From NCBI RefSeq assembly GCF_024345375.1, contig NZ_JAGQAZ010000001.1, forward strand, positions 186,001 through 250,000: a stretch of DNA of 64,000 bases. The letters run 5' to 3'. The stretch's first letter is position 1. Each line of letters starts with the position of its first letter. Of this stretch, positions 27,439 to 36,594 are shown piece by piece. The notes under the pieces are model-generated. The model saw nothing but the letters and a program-made list of their open reading frames with translations, searched no databases and had not been told where the DNA came from. Source of the stretch: Cyanobium sp. WAJ14-Wanaka. Its GTDB lineage: Bacteria > Cyanobacteriota > Cyanobacteriia > PCC-6307 > Cyanobiaceae. Position numbers and translations under genes: made by a program.

Positions 27439-28629
27439 CTACGGGTCCGCGGCACCCTTCGTCAAGGCGCGCCCCTCCGGACTGGGCGATACCTGGCCAT
27501 TCCAAACCGGCACGGTGAAGTGGAAACAGGCTCCCTTGCCCATTTCCGAGTCGACCCAAATGCGGCCACCGTGGACCTTGGCAATGCGGCGGCAAACCGA
27601 CAGCCCCACCCCAAATCCCGAGGTGGTGCTTGAGGTTTGCGGCAGCCGAACCCGGTCTAGGAAAATCCTGTCGTGTTCGTTTTTGGGGATGCCAGGCCCC
27701 GTGTCGCAAATGCTCACCTGGACCCATTGATCGGTGCGGTGCAGCATCGTCAACTTCACCTGCCCCCCCTCCGGGGTGAATTTGAGGGCGTTCTCAAGCA
27801 GGTTGAGTAGTACCTGGCGCAGGCGGCGTTGGTCCCCAAACACATCCGGGAGATCGGCTGGGATGTCCGTGACCATGGCCAGATCGCGGCCCACCCAGAG
27901 CTTTTCAATCTCGAGGATTGCCTCAGCCGCCACCCTGCCCAGGTGCAGCCTTTGGGGGTTGAAGAGGGTTTCCCAGCGGGTGGTGCCCACCTCCAATAAA
28001 TCCTTGGAGAGGGCCTCCATGTCGTCGAAGCGCCGGTTGACTACATCGCTGAAGCGGGCCGCATCGATTTGGCCCAGTTGGTGGCTTTGCAGGGCCAACT
28101 TTGCGGCGGTGAGCGGCGTGCGCAGTTCGTGGGCCACCATCCGCAGCAGCCTTTCCTGGCCCCCTAGCCGCTCGATCAGGGTTTCGTTCTCCTGGCGGAG
28201 CACCAGCAGCTGATCTTCCAGTTGAACCTCCCTTTGGGTGCGGCTGCCATCGATTTCAGGGGGCCTCAGGCTCATGCCCAGGCCCGTTACGGCCTCAACC
28301 TGTTGCCAGCGCGGCAGCCAGCTGCGCAATTTTTGGGTGAGGGCATTGCCCGCAAACACATGTTTGGGCTGGGGCTCGAGCTTCACCAGGGCCGGGGTGG
28401 CCACGAGCCGGTGCAGTTCGAGTAACTCCGGTTGCTGGGCCGGATCGGCGATCTCCAGGGAGACCGTGAAACCGCAATCGCCTGTTTTGAGGAAGTGGAG
28501 CAGGTTGCGCACATCTGGGCTGGCCAGGTGATATCTGGTGGCCACCAGCAGTAGACGCAGCTCCTGGCGCTCCCCTTCCTGCTCTGGATCGGGAAGACCT
28601 ACGGGGCCAGATGTGGTGTTTGCGATCAC
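27439..28629 (-). CDS. sasA: Circadian clock sensor histidine kinase SasA
   Basis: 396 residues. The N-terminal 100 residues have a KaiB-like thioredoxin fold ([22 protein letters not shown]) that competes with KaiB for KaiC. The H-box [15 protein letters not shown] has its phospho-acceptor at His167, and the ATPase domain shows the N-box [17 protein letters not shown]1 ICDTGPGIP and G2 [13 protein letters not shown]. SasA phosphorylates the response regulator RpaA to relay clock time. No transmembrane segment is present, as expected for SasA. kaiABC and rpaA are not in the window. Confidence 0.93.
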   Translation of the reverse strand: MIANTTSGPVGLPDPEQEGERQELRLLLVATRYHLASPDVRNLLHFLKTGDCGFTVSLEIADPAQQPELLELHRLVATPALVKLEPQPKHVFAGNALTQKLRSWLPRWQQVEAVTGLGMSLRPPEIDGSRTQREVQLEDQLLVLRQENETLIERLGGQERLLRMVAHELRTPLTAAKLALQSHQLGQIDAARFSDVVNRRFDDMEALSKDLLEVGTTRWETLFNPQRLHLGRVAAEAILEIEKLWVGRDLAMVTDIPADLPDVFGDQRRLRQVLLNLLENALKFTPEGGQVKLTMLHRTDQWVQVSICDTGPGIPKNEHDRIFLDRVRLPQTSSTTSGFGVGLSVCRRIAKVHGGRIWVDSEMGKGACFHFTVPVWNGQVSPSPEGRALTKGAADP

Positions 28630-28718
28630 CTCGACACCTTATGGGATTTCGGGCGGTTTTCCCTGGCCCCGCTATGACAGAAGGGAACTGACCTAAATCG
28701 CCCAAGGGCGCCAATGCC

Positions 28719-29327
28719 ATGGGCCCGAACCAAGAAGTTTCCACCGATCTTTTCCACCGCAAGCCTCCTTCTGGAGCCCCGGCTGGAGGCCCATCTGTAG
28801 TTGGGGCCGCCGCTCCACGCAGCCGGATCCAGTTGGATTCCAATTTGAAGCGCTGGTTTGCCCGCAGCCTCGGCCTTTGGCGTTCCCGTCGGCTGTATTT
28901 CTTTGCCGATGGCGAGGACCTGCGCGTCGACATGATGCTGCGGGTGGAGATCTTCAGCGAGCCCGTGGAAGGCGATGCCGCCTACCGATTCAGCTGGTGG
29001 CCCGAGCAGGATTTGGAGTTCTTTGATAAAAAGCCCCGCTTCGTGCCCAACGGCAGCATGGAGGCCTACCTCTGCGGCCATCAGTTGCAGCGCAGCAGCG
29101 GCTATCTCGACTGCACCTCAAATACGAGCCAGATCCGCCAAGTGGATGAGCATGAGCAGATCTTTGAGACCCGCTATGGGGGATACGACATCCTTGAGCA
29201 CGTAAGGCTTTTGGACCAGGACCGTTACCGCTCCCGCTCGATTCACAGCTGGAAGGAGGGGGTTTTGGATCTTGCGGAAATCCACCATGAAATCCGGGTG
29301 GAGGAGGCTGGACCACCCCTGGCTTGA
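28719..29327 (+). CDS. Conserved cyanobacterial protein, possibly CpcS/CpeS-like
   Basis: 202 residues. The first 40 are low-complexity; the conserved part starts near LKRWFARSLGLWRSRRLYFF. That opening, a helix then a W-x-S-x-R-x-Y strand, recalls the lipocalin-like CpcS/CpeS bilin lyases, which attach phycobilins to phycobiliproteins. The rest (RFSWWPEQDLEFF, CGHQLQRSSGYLDC) does not let me confirm the family. It is divergent from sasA and followed 9 bp later by a secreted protein gene. Treat the lyase link as a suggestion; the protein is clearly coding by context and codon use. Confidence 0.45.
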   Translation: MGPNQEVSTDLFHRKPPSGAPAGGPSVVGAAAPRSRIQLDSNLKRWFARSLGLWRSRRLYFFADGEDLRVDMMLRVEIFSEPVEGDAAYRFSWWPEQDLEFFDKKPRFVPNGSMEAYLCGHQLQRSSGYLDCTSNTSQIRQVDEHEQIFETRYGGYDILEHVRLLDQDRYRSRSIHSWKEGVLDLAEIHHEIRVEEAGPPLA

Positions 29328-29336
29328 TGCAGCAGC

Positions 29337-29858
29337 ATGGGGGCACCCGAATCCCTTGCCTTGATCTCCCTGCTGCGTCGCTGCCGGCCCCATTTGGCCG
29401 CTTCCCTGCTGGCGGTCCCGCTTCTGGCCCTTCCCCTACTGGGGCTGCCCCTTTTGATGTTCCAGGCCCCCGCGCAGGCGGCCCCCGGCCAGGCTGAGGT
29501 TGCTGGGGCACCGGCCACCGAGGCGGATATGAATCTCTATACCCGTATTGCGGCAGTGAATGTATGCATCGCCCGCGGGGCCGGGGTGGAGTTTGACAAG
29601 GCGGTGGGCATTGCCGGTGAAACCATTGCCCAGCTGATTTTGGGCCAGCACGGCGGCTCGATTGCCCAGGTGGGCCCCAGCCCCCTAACCATTGATCAGT
29701 TGCGCAAGGGCTCGATCAATTCGGCGGTTTTGGGGGCGGTGGAGATTTGCCCCAAGGAGGTGCCAGCCGATGTAATTGCCAAGGTGCAGGCGGCCCTCAA
29801 GGCCCAACAAGGGGGAACCAAGGCCCCAGCACCTAAGACCCCACCCACCAAAAAGTAA
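29337..29858 (+). CDS. Secreted small protein of unknown function
   Basis: 173 residues. A long hydrophobic stretch (residues about 19-42) ending in AQA is a likely signal peptide. The mature part has two cysteines (in NVCIARGAGVEFD and VEICPKEVPADV), which could form a disulfide in the periplasm or thylakoid lumen, then a Lys/Pro/Ala-rich tail. I do not recognise the family. The ATG is 9 bp after the preceding stop and pepN follows 18 bp later, so it may be transcribed with both. Confidence 0.6.
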   Translation: MGAPESLALISLLRRCRPHLAASLLAVPLLALPLLGLPLLMFQAPAQAAPGQAEVAGAPATEADMNLYTRIAAVNVCIARGAGVEFDKAVGIAGETIAQLILGQHGGSIAQVGPSPLTIDQLRKGSINSAVLGAVEICPKEVPADVIAKVQAALKAQQGGTKAPAPKTPPTKK

Positions 29859-29876
29859 TTCTCTTTTCCCCCACCC

Positions 29877-32570
29877 ATGGCCCCAGTGCGCCTAGCTGAT
29901 TACCGCCAGGCGCCATTTCTGCTCGAGCGAACGGACCTAACGGTCCAGCTGTTTGAGGCGCAAACCCTGGTGCAGGCCGAGCTGGCCCTGCTGCCCAATC
30001 CCCTGGGACTGCGGGCGCCCCTGCAGCTGCAGGGGGTGGGTCTGGAGCTGCTGGAGCTGGCCATAGATGGCCAAGCCCTGGTCAGCAGCGCCTATCAACT
30101 GGATGCCAATCAGCTGACCCTGGTGGATCCTCCGGATCGACCCTTTGTGCTGCAAAGCAAGCTGCGGATCCATCCGGAAAACAACAGCACCCTGGAGGGC
30201 TTGTACGTAAGCGGCGGCCTATTCACCACCCAGTGCGAGGCGGAGGGCTTTCGCCGGATCACCTTCCATCCGGATCGCCCCGATCTACTCAGCCGTTTCC
30301 GGGTGCGGATTGAGGCCGACCTGGCCAGCTGCCCGGTGCTGCTTTCCAACGGCAACTGCATCGAAACCGGCGAACTGGCTCCCGATCCGGCCAGCGGCGC
30401 AGGGCGCCACTACGCCATCTGGGACGACCCCTTCCCCAAGCCCTCCTATCTATTTGCCCTGGTGGCGGGCCAGCTGGAGGAGGTGCGCAGCAGCTTCACA
30501 ACGGCGAGTGGTCGAAATGTGGCCCTGCGGATCCACGTCGAGCCCGGCGATGCACCGCTCACCACCCATGCGATGGCATCCCTGAAGCGCTCGATGGCTT
30601 GGGATGAGCAGCGTTATGGCCTGGAGTACGACCTAGATGAATTCAATATTGTTGCCGTGCGCCATTTCAACATGGGTGCGATGGAAAACAAGAGCCTAAA
30701 TATCTTTAATTCAAAGCTGGTTCTGGCGGATGCTGAGACAGCCACAGACGATGAGCTTGAGCGGGTTGAAAGTGTTATCGCCCACGAGTATTTTCACAAT
30801 TGGACTGGAAATCGAATCACCTGCAGGGATTGGTTTCAGCTTTCCCTAAAGGAAGGGCTAACGGTTTTTCGCGACCAATGTTTCACCGCCGACCTGCATG
30901 GCGCAGCCATCAATCGCATTGAGAATGTTTCGATGCTGCGCAATACCCAATTCCGTGAGGATGCGGGTCCCACGGCCCACCCCGTGCAGCCCGATGCCTA
31001 TCAGGCGATAGACAACTTTTACACCACCACCATCTATGAAAAGGGTTCGGAAGTAATCCGAATGCTCCATACCTTGCTCGGCGAAGAGCTATTCATGAAA
31101 GGTATGGCGCTCTATGTGCAACGCCATGACGGTACGGCCGCCACCTGCACCGAGTTTGTGCAGGCCATGGAAGATGCCTGCACCTCGGAGCCTAATTTTG
31201 ATTTCTCCCAGTTCCGCCGCTGGTATCACCAGGCCGGCACCCCTGAGCTGAAGGTTCACCGCCACTGGGATGGGGAGCAGGGGGTGCTGGAGCTCCACCT
31301 GCAGCAGCACACGCCCGCCAGCGCAGGTCAACCAGACAAGCAGCCAGTTGTTATTCCCCTGGTCTTGGGCTTGGTGGGTCAGGGGGGTAGGCCCTTGCCG
31401 GTGGCCTTAGCCGGCGAAACCGCTGCAGAGGCCCGGGCTGCGGTGCTGCCCCACCATTGGGGGGAGGGCAGTCGGCTGCTGGTGGTGGATCAGGCCGACC
31501 AGCGCCTGCGCCTGGAGGGGCTGCCGCGCCAGGACCAGCCCCCGGCCCTGTCGTTGCTGCGCCAATTTTCGGCCCCGATCAAGTTGGTGATGGGTCGGAC
31601 CCCAGGTGAGTTGGTCCACCTGTTGTCGTGCGATAGCGATCCGGTTTCCCGTTGGGATGCGGGCCAGCTGCTGCTGCGCCAGGCCGTTTTTGCCCGGGCC
31701 CAGGGCCACCCGGATGGCCTGCTGGAGGAGGAACTCATCGATGCCTTTGGCCATATCCTGGCCGACTCCAGCCTTTCCGAGGCCAGCCGCAGCGTCTTGC
31801 TCAGCCTCCCAGGCATGGCGGAGCTCGAGGATGTGGCAACGGCCCATGGCCAGGCCCCCGATCCCCCGGCCCTGTTTGCGGCACTGGGGGCCTTTCAAAA
31901 GTGCTTTGGCGAAGCCCTGGCCGTGCCCCTTTTGGATGCCCTGGAACGGTGTAAGTCCGAGTGGTCCCTGGCCTGGCCGGCGGGCAATGGCGACCGCAGG
32001 CTCACCGGCCTGATCTGGCTATGGCGATCTGCCACGGGCGATGGGGCCGTGCGCCAAGCAGCCTTGGCCGCCGTGGATGGGCCCTCGATGACCCTGGCCC
32101 GCGCTGGCTTACGGGCTTTGCAGGGCCATGACTGCCCCGAGCGAGCCCAGGCCATGGCGGCTTTCTATGCCCGCTGGGAACATCGGCCTGTAATTTTGGA
32201 TGCCTGGTTTGGTCTGGAGGCGGCGGCCCCCTTTGCCGATGGCCTGGAGCGGGTCAGTGCCTTGCTCGATCACCCGCGCTTTGATCCTTTTGCCCCCAAT
32301 TCAATTAGGGCCGTACTGGGTGGTCTGGCGGGCAACGCACCGGTCTTCCATGCTGCCGATGGTTCGGGCTATCGCTTTATGGCTGGCCAAATTGCCCTGC
32401 TTGACCAGCGCAACCCGATCACGGCCTCCCGCATGGCCAAGGTGTTGAGTAGTTGGCAGAGCTATGGAGAAGGGCGGGGCACCCGCATGCGTGAAGCCCT
32501 GGAACAGCTGGCCGCGGCACCACTTTCAGCCAATACCCTGGAGGTGGTGGCCCAGTGCCTGCCGGCCTAA
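29877..32570 (+). CDS. pepN: Aminopeptidase N (M1 family)
   Basis: 897-residue zinc aminopeptidase, close to the 870 residues of the E. coli enzyme. The substrate-binding motif GAMENKSLNIFNS and the zinc motif HEYFHNWTGNR (HExxH, with the third ligand Glu in LKEGLTVFRDQ) are intact. The long helical C-terminal domain is present in full. It removes N-terminal residues from peptides in the cytoplasm and supports amino-acid recycling. Start ATG at 29877 preserves the LADYRQAPFLLERTDLTV opening typical of the bacterial form. Confidence 0.96.
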   Translation: MAPVRLADYRQAPFLLERTDLTVQLFEAQTLVQAELALLPNPLGLRAPLQLQGVGLELLELAIDGQALVSSAYQLDANQLTLVDPPDRPFVLQSKLRIHPENNSTLEGLYVSGGLFTTQCEAEGFRRITFHPDRPDLLSRFRVRIEADLASCPVLLSNGNCIETGELAPDPASGAGRHYAIWDDPFPKPSYLFALVAGQLEEVRSSFTTASGRNVALRIHVEPGDAPLTTHAMASLKRSMAWDEQRYGLEYDLDEFNIVAVRHFNMGAMENKSLNIFNSKLVLADAETATDDELERVESVIAHEYFHNWTGNRITCRDWFQLSLKEGLTVFRDQCFTADLHGAAINRIENVSMLRNTQFREDAGPTAHPVQPDAYQAIDNFYTTTIYEKGSEVIRMLHTLLGEELFMKGMALYVQRHDGTAATCTEFVQAMEDACTSEPNFDFSQFRRWYHQAGTPELKVHRHWDGEQGVLELHLQQHTPASAGQPDKQPVVIPLVLGLVGQGGRPLPVALAGETAAEARAAVLPHHWGEGSRLLVVDQADQRLRLEGLPRQDQPPALSLLRQFSAPIKLVMGRTPGELVHLLSCDSDPVSRWDAGQLLLRQAVFARAQGHPDGLLEEELIDAFGHILADSSLSEASRSVLLSLPGMAELEDVATAHGQAPDPPALFAALGAFQKCFGEALAVPLLDALERCKSEWSLAWPAGNGDRRLTGLIWLWRSATGDGAVRQAALAAVDGPSMTLARAGLRALQGHDCPERAQAMAAFYARWEHRPVILDAWFGLEAAAPFADGLERVSALLDHPRFDPFAPNSIRAVLGGLAGNAPVFHAADGSGYRFMAGQIALLDQRNPITASRMAKVLSSWQSYGEGRGTRMREALEQLAAAPLSANTLEVVAQCLPA

Positions 32571-32594
32571 GGGTCTTTCAGAGGGGCAGAGCCT

Positions 32595-33821
32595 TCACCA
32601 GGGCAGGGCTGGCAAGACCGGCGGACTGGGGGGGCGATTGGTGGAGATGGCTTGATGAATCTGCTGGAAGGCCTGGCGGCGCAGCTCCGGACCCTCCTGG
32701 CCGGCGTGTTTGCCCCAAAGGCCCTCCCAGTAGAAATAAATCACCCCATAGCCCTGGGAAAAGGCAATTTGGACCCGCTGGCTGAGGTCATCCATGGTGC
32801 TGGTGCGACCACCAAAGCCGGCCAAGATCCCGATTTCCACCGGTATCGACCAGCCCTTCGCCTTCAGCAGGGCCGGCTGCTGCAGGTCCTTGGCAAAACC
32901 AGCTACTGAGTAGGCGTAGTTCTGGACGACCAGTTCATCGATCAGGCCCCCCAGGGCCCAGAGCTCCCAGTCCTGGAGCCAGTGGTTGTAGGCAAAACGG
33001 AAGGGGCCCGGTGAAAGGCTGACAAAGGCCTTGCGATTTCCCTTGGTCTTGAGCACCTGCCGCAGCTCCCGCAGCAGGTCGGTCAGTTGGTGGCGCCTCC
33101 AGGTCATCCAGGCCCGGTCACTGGCATTGGCCGGGGGTTCGGCCCCTGTGGCGTTGCGATAGAGCTGGCGGGTGTAGGGGTCGTAGCCCAAGCCCACCGG
33201 CCAGGCGAAGTGGTCATCGAGCTGGATGCCATCGACGTTGCAGCGTTCCACGATCTCCCTGACCAGGCCAATGAACCGTTGCCTGACGCCGGGGTGGGCT
33301 GGATTTAGCCAGGCCATTTGTTTGCCGTGCATGGCCATCGAGGTGGAACCATCGGCGGCCTGGAGCACCCACTCGGGGTTTTGCTGGACTACCGCGGCAT
33401 CGGCCGGTTCCATTAGGCCGTACTCGAGCCAGGGGATCACCTGCATGCCGCGTCGATGGGCTTGGGAGGTCATCCGACAAATCGGATCAAGGTGCCCATT
33501 TGTATTGGCGTTTCCATGGCCATAGGCGTTTTCCTGGCCATGGGCCTTGGCTAGGGCCGGCTCCATCGGGGCATAGGCCGAATTGTGAAACGTGTTGCCC
33601 CGACTCCACACATTTGGGTAGAGGGTGTTGAAGCCGGCGACATCCAGTTGTTCAACGGCGCGGTCAATGCGACTGCGCTCGTAATAGAGGGGGCTCGGGC
33701 TGTTGGTTAGCCAGACGCCAATGCGTCGTGGTTGGGCCCCAGCTGCCAGCTGATGCAGAGCTGTCAGCGGCAGTAGGGCCAGCGCTAGCAGGAACCTTGG
33801 CAGCACAACCCGTTGGGGCAC
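32595..33821 (-). CDS. GH10-like (DUF187) glycosyl hydrolase, secreted
   Basis: 408 residues with an N-terminal signal peptide (LLALALLPLTALHQLAAGAQ). The TIM-barrel family PF02638 is indicated by GVWLTNSPSPLYY, FNTLYPNVWSRGNTFH, VIPWLEYGLM, NPAHPGVRQRFIGLVREIV, DGIQLDDHFAWP and YGVIYFYWEGLWG. Members are glycan-lyase-like or GH10-like enzymes linked to cell-surface polysaccharide or peptidoglycan in cyanobacteria; the substrate is unknown. It ends head-on with pepN and starts just before the prs stop, so it may be read with prs. Confidence 0.83.
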   Translation of the reverse strand: MPQRVVLPRFLLALALLPLTALHQLAAGAQPRRIGVWLTNSPSPLYYERSRIDRAVEQLDVAGFNTLYPNVWSRGNTFHNSAYAPMEPALAKAHGQENAYGHGNANTNGHLDPICRMTSQAHRRGMQVIPWLEYGLMEPADAAVVQQNPEWVLQAADGSTSMAMHGKQMAWLNPAHPGVRQRFIGLVREIVERCNVDGIQLDDHFAWPVGLGYDPYTRQLYRNATGAEPPANASDRAWMTWRRHQLTDLLRELRQVLKTKGNRKAFVSLSPGPFRFAYNHWLQDWELWALGGLIDELVVQNYAYSVAGFAKDLQQPALLKAKGWSIPVEIGILAGFGGRTSTMDDLSQRVQIAFSQGYGVIYFYWEGLWGKHAGQEGPELRRQAFQQIHQAISTNRPPSPPVLPALPW

Positions 33822-33838
33822 GTTCAGCTTTGGGTAGG

Positions 33839-34846
33839 TCAGCGGAACATTGAGCTCACCGAGCTCTCATCATGGATTCGCCAAATTGCTTCGCCGAGCA
33901 TGTTGGCTACCGAGAGCACCTGCAATTGGGGGAAACGGCGTTCTTCCGTGAGGGGAATGCTGTTGGTGACTATTACTTCTTCAAACAGGCCCGGCTCCGA
34001 GAGACGCTCCACCGCCGGCGGTGAGAAAACCGCATGGGTGGCACAGGCCAGCACCCGGGCGGCGCCGCACTTGCGCAACAGCTTGGCGCCCTGGCAAATC
34101 GTGCCGCCGGTATCGATCATGTCGTCGATCAGCACGGCGGTTTTGCCTGCCACATCGCCAATCACCGTCAGGCTCTCGGCAATGTTGTGGGCGGAGCGGC
34201 GCTTGTCGATGATTGCCAGGGGGGCGTCGCCCAGTTTTTTTGCAAAGGCCCTGGCCCGGGCCACACCGCCGACATCGGGGGAAACCACCACAAGCTCCTT
34301 CAGGTTGCGGGTGTTGAGGTAGTCGACGAGCACGGGCGAGCCGTAGATGTGGTCGCAGGGGATGTCGAAATAACCCTGGATTTGGGCTGAATGGAGGTCC
34401 ATCGCCAGCACCCGGTCCACCCCGGATTTGGCCAGCAGGTTGGCCACTAACTTGGCGGTGATCGATTCACGCCCGGCGGTTTTGCGGTCGGCCCGGGCGT
34501 AGCCGTAATAGGGCACCACGGCGGTGACCTGGCGGGCCGAGGCCCGTTTGCAGGCATCCACCATGATCAAAAGCTCCATCAGGTGGTCGTTCACCGGAGC
34601 ACAGGTGGGCTGGATCAGGAAGACGTCGCAGCCCCGGATCGATTCCTGAATTTGGATGTAAAGCTCGCCATCGGCAAAGCGCTTGATCACCCTGGGGCCA
34701 TCTGGCACGCCCAGGTAGGCGCCTATTTCCCTGGCCAGGGCCTGGTTGGAGGTGCCGCTAAACAGCCTCAACCGCCTGGTGTCGTGCTCAGGCTGGGGTT
34801 GGTTGCCAGCGATGGCCACCCGATCAGCGGTCAAGAAACTGGTCAC
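33839..34846 (-). CDS. prs: Ribose-phosphate pyrophosphokinase
   Basis: 335 residues. Makes PRPP from ribose-5-phosphate and ATP, feeding purine, pyrimidine, histidine, tryptophan and NAD synthesis. The catalytic flexible loop sequence YARADRKTAGRESITAK, the PP-loop VVVSPDVGGVARARAF and the ribose-phosphate loop VLIDDMIDTGGTICQGA are all present. About 20 extra residues precede the usual start (RLRLFSGTSNQALAREI), a common feature of cyanobacterial Prs. Start at 34846 is divergent to the next plus-strand gene by 68 bp. Confidence 0.96.
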   Translation of the reverse strand: MTSFLTADRVAIAGNQPQPEHDTRRLRLFSGTSNQALAREIGAYLGVPDGPRVIKRFADGELYIQIQESIRGCDVFLIQPTCAPVNDHLMELLIMVDACKRASARQVTAVVPYYGYARADRKTAGRESITAKLVANLLAKSGVDRVLAMDLHSAQIQGYFDIPCDHIYGSPVLVDYLNTRNLKELVVVSPDVGGVARARAFAKKLGDAPLAIIDKRRSAHNIAESLTVIGDVAGKTAVLIDDMIDTGGTICQGAKLLRKCGAARVLACATHAVFSPPAVERLSEPGLFEEVIVTNSIPLTEERRFPQLQVLSVANMLGEAIWRIHDESSVSSMFR

Positions 34847-34914
34847 GACGGGCGGGGGGGCGTCGGCTTGACCCTGATGGTAGAAGCGAGGGGGCCAAGT
34901 CAGCCAAAATTTCG

Positions 34915-35427
34915 ATGAGCCGTTTACTGGTTTTAAGTGCTGGTCCCCTTGGGGAGGTGCGCTCCTTCCAGGCCGACCTGGCTGAACCCCTGGCTTTGGC
35001 CCTGGGCTGGAGTTGGAATGGGCTTTGGGCGGGCCTGGAGCCCTCCGACCTGCCCAATGAGCAACTGGCGCTCCTGCAGGCCCAACCGGAATCGGGATCG
35101 GCTGCGGCGGGAGCCGGTGAATTGGTGGGGTTGCCCCTAGATCCAGGCCTGCTGCTGCCCAGCGGCGGCCATTGGGCCGAGGCCCTGGGGGCCTGGCGGC
35201 AGCCGGTGCTCTTGGTGCTCAGTGCCGCCCAATGCCAGAGCGGCCTGCCTGCAGCGATGACGGCTCTATTGATGCAGTGGCAGGTGCCCTTGGTGGGCCT
35301 GGTTCAGTGGGGAGAGCCCTGGGAGCCGGAGCTGCGCCGGGCCGATGGCCTGCCTTGGCTGGGGAATGGTCCTGCTGAATCCCTGCGCTCGGCCTTTGGC
35401 CTGGCCCTGCGCTCCCGCCTGGACTAG
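34915..35427 (+). CDS. Hypothetical protein, unknown function
   Basis: 170 residues, Leu/Ala/Gly/Trp-rich, no signal peptide. Alternating hydrophobic strands (RLLVLSAGPLG, PVLLVLSAAQCQSG, PLVGLVQWGEPWE) suggest an alpha/beta fold, but no complete P-loop or catalytic motif is seen. The ATG at 34915 is divergent from prs and the stop overlaps the convergent LCP gene by 4 bp. I do not recognise it; coding status is supported by codon use and clean fit between neighbours. Confidence 0.6.
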   Translation: MSRLLVLSAGPLGEVRSFQADLAEPLALALGWSWNGLWAGLEPSDLPNEQLALLQAQPESGSAAAGAGELVGLPLDPGLLLPSGGHWAEALGAWRQPVLLVLSAAQCQSGLPAAMTALLMQWQVPLVGLVQWGEPWEPELRRADGLPWLGNGPAESLRSAFGLALRSRLD

Positions 35428-36476
35428 GGCCCAGGGGCAGGGGGGGCTGGCCAGAGGGGTGAGGGGGCGGTGCTCGCCACCCGAGTCAGCTGCGGGGAGA
35501 TCTGCGGAGTGGTTTGCTTGGCGGCTGATTTGGTGGCGGGTTGGGCGGCTGGTTGCGGGACGGGTGCCAGGGGGATCGATGAAAACTCGACCCCCTCCGG
35601 GTTTGCCAGGCCCGCCGCCAGCAGGCTCAGGGTTTCGGATTCACTGAGGTTGGTTCCCACCTGCCCCTTCAAGGACCTCACCAACCCGGGGATGCGCACC
35701 AGTTGCTCCTGAATGGCCATCTCCTGCAGCAGGGAGCTGACCACCTCCTGTTGGTGCTCCTGGCGGCTTTCATCTGGGCGCAAGGGGTCCCGGAAGCGGG
35801 CCAGATGCTCGATCTGGCGGCCTTTTAGTTGCTGCAGGCCGCTGTCAAGTTTGATTTTGAGCTGTTGTTTCCTGTCGCTGTAGCGCATTTCCATCGGCGG
35901 GTTGGCATTCACGCCCCCCAGCCCATCGACCAGATTGCGCAGCCCCGCCCGGCTGATCACCAGGTAGCGCTCGGGTTCTTGGGGCCCCAGGCCCACCAGT
36001 TCGCGCACCGCATCGGCGCTGAGGGCGGCTCCCCCCAGCCGGTAGAGCTTGCCCAAGGGCAGGGGCCCCTTTTGGCCTGGCAGCTGAACCCCAAGGCTGG
36101 TGGGCACCGTCAGCACCTGCAGTGGCCCCTGGGGATTGATGCGAATCAACAGCAGGGCATCGTTGTTGGCGGGCCCCAAGGGGGCCGCATTGTTGAGGCC
36201 ATCGCCGACTTGCTCCGCATCCAGACCAATCACCAGCAGGGTGATTGGTCGCATCGGGGCCTTGGCCAAATCGGCGGAGTTGAGATTTTTGAGGGCATCT
36301 AGGGATCGATCCGACTCTGGCCAAACCAGGGCCAGCAAGCCGAGACCGCCGATCAAGCCCAGGCCGGCAGCACCCAGACGGGTGGCGATGCGCCGGCGCC
36401 GAGAGCCCTTCTGGGCGGCCTTTGCTTTGGCGACCTTTGCTTCGGCTTCCTTGGGTTGGGCGGAGCGGGGGGCCAT
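35424..36476 (-). CDS. LytR-CpsA-Psr (LCP) family protein
   Basis: 350 residues from the ATG at 36476; the open frame continues to 36647 but would overlap the bciB region and adds unlikely sequence. A basic N-terminus (KGSRRRRIATR) and one membrane helix (LGAAGLGLIGGLGLLALVW) lead to an extracytoplasmic LCP domain: TLLVIGLDAEQ, NNDALLLIRINP, LVDGLGGVNANPP, RFRDPLRPDESRQEHQQEVV. LCP enzymes transfer lipid-linked glycans to peptidoglycan. The usual PRD triad after the second strand is replaced by LTVPTSLGVQLP, so activity may differ. A Pro/Ala-rich C-terminal tail follows. Confidence 0.82.
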   Translation of the reverse strand: MAPRSAQPKEAEAKVAKAKAAQKGSRRRRIATRLGAAGLGLIGGLGLLALVWPESDRSLDALKNLNSADLAKAPMRPITLLVIGLDAEQVGDGLNNAAPLGPANNDALLLIRINPQGPLQVLTVPTSLGVQLPGQKGPLPLGKLYRLGGAALSADAVRELVGLGPQEPERYLVISRAGLRNLVDGLGGVNANPPMEMRYSDRKQQLKIKLDSGLQQLKGRQIEHLARFRDPLRPDESRQEHQQEVVSSLLQEMAIQEQLVRIPGLVRSLKGQVGTNLSESETLSLLAAGLANPEGVEFSSIPLAPVPQPAAQPATKSAAKQTTPQISPQLTRVASTAPSPLWPAPPAPGP

Positions 36477-36594
36477 GGCGGGGCTGGGGGCGCCCGTGAT
36501 CAAGAGGTGGCACCACTTTGACCCAGCTACCCGTGCAAGCTGCCCAGCTCCCCAGCCCCACACCCGATAGCTTTGCTGAGCTGTTAGGGCTGCC

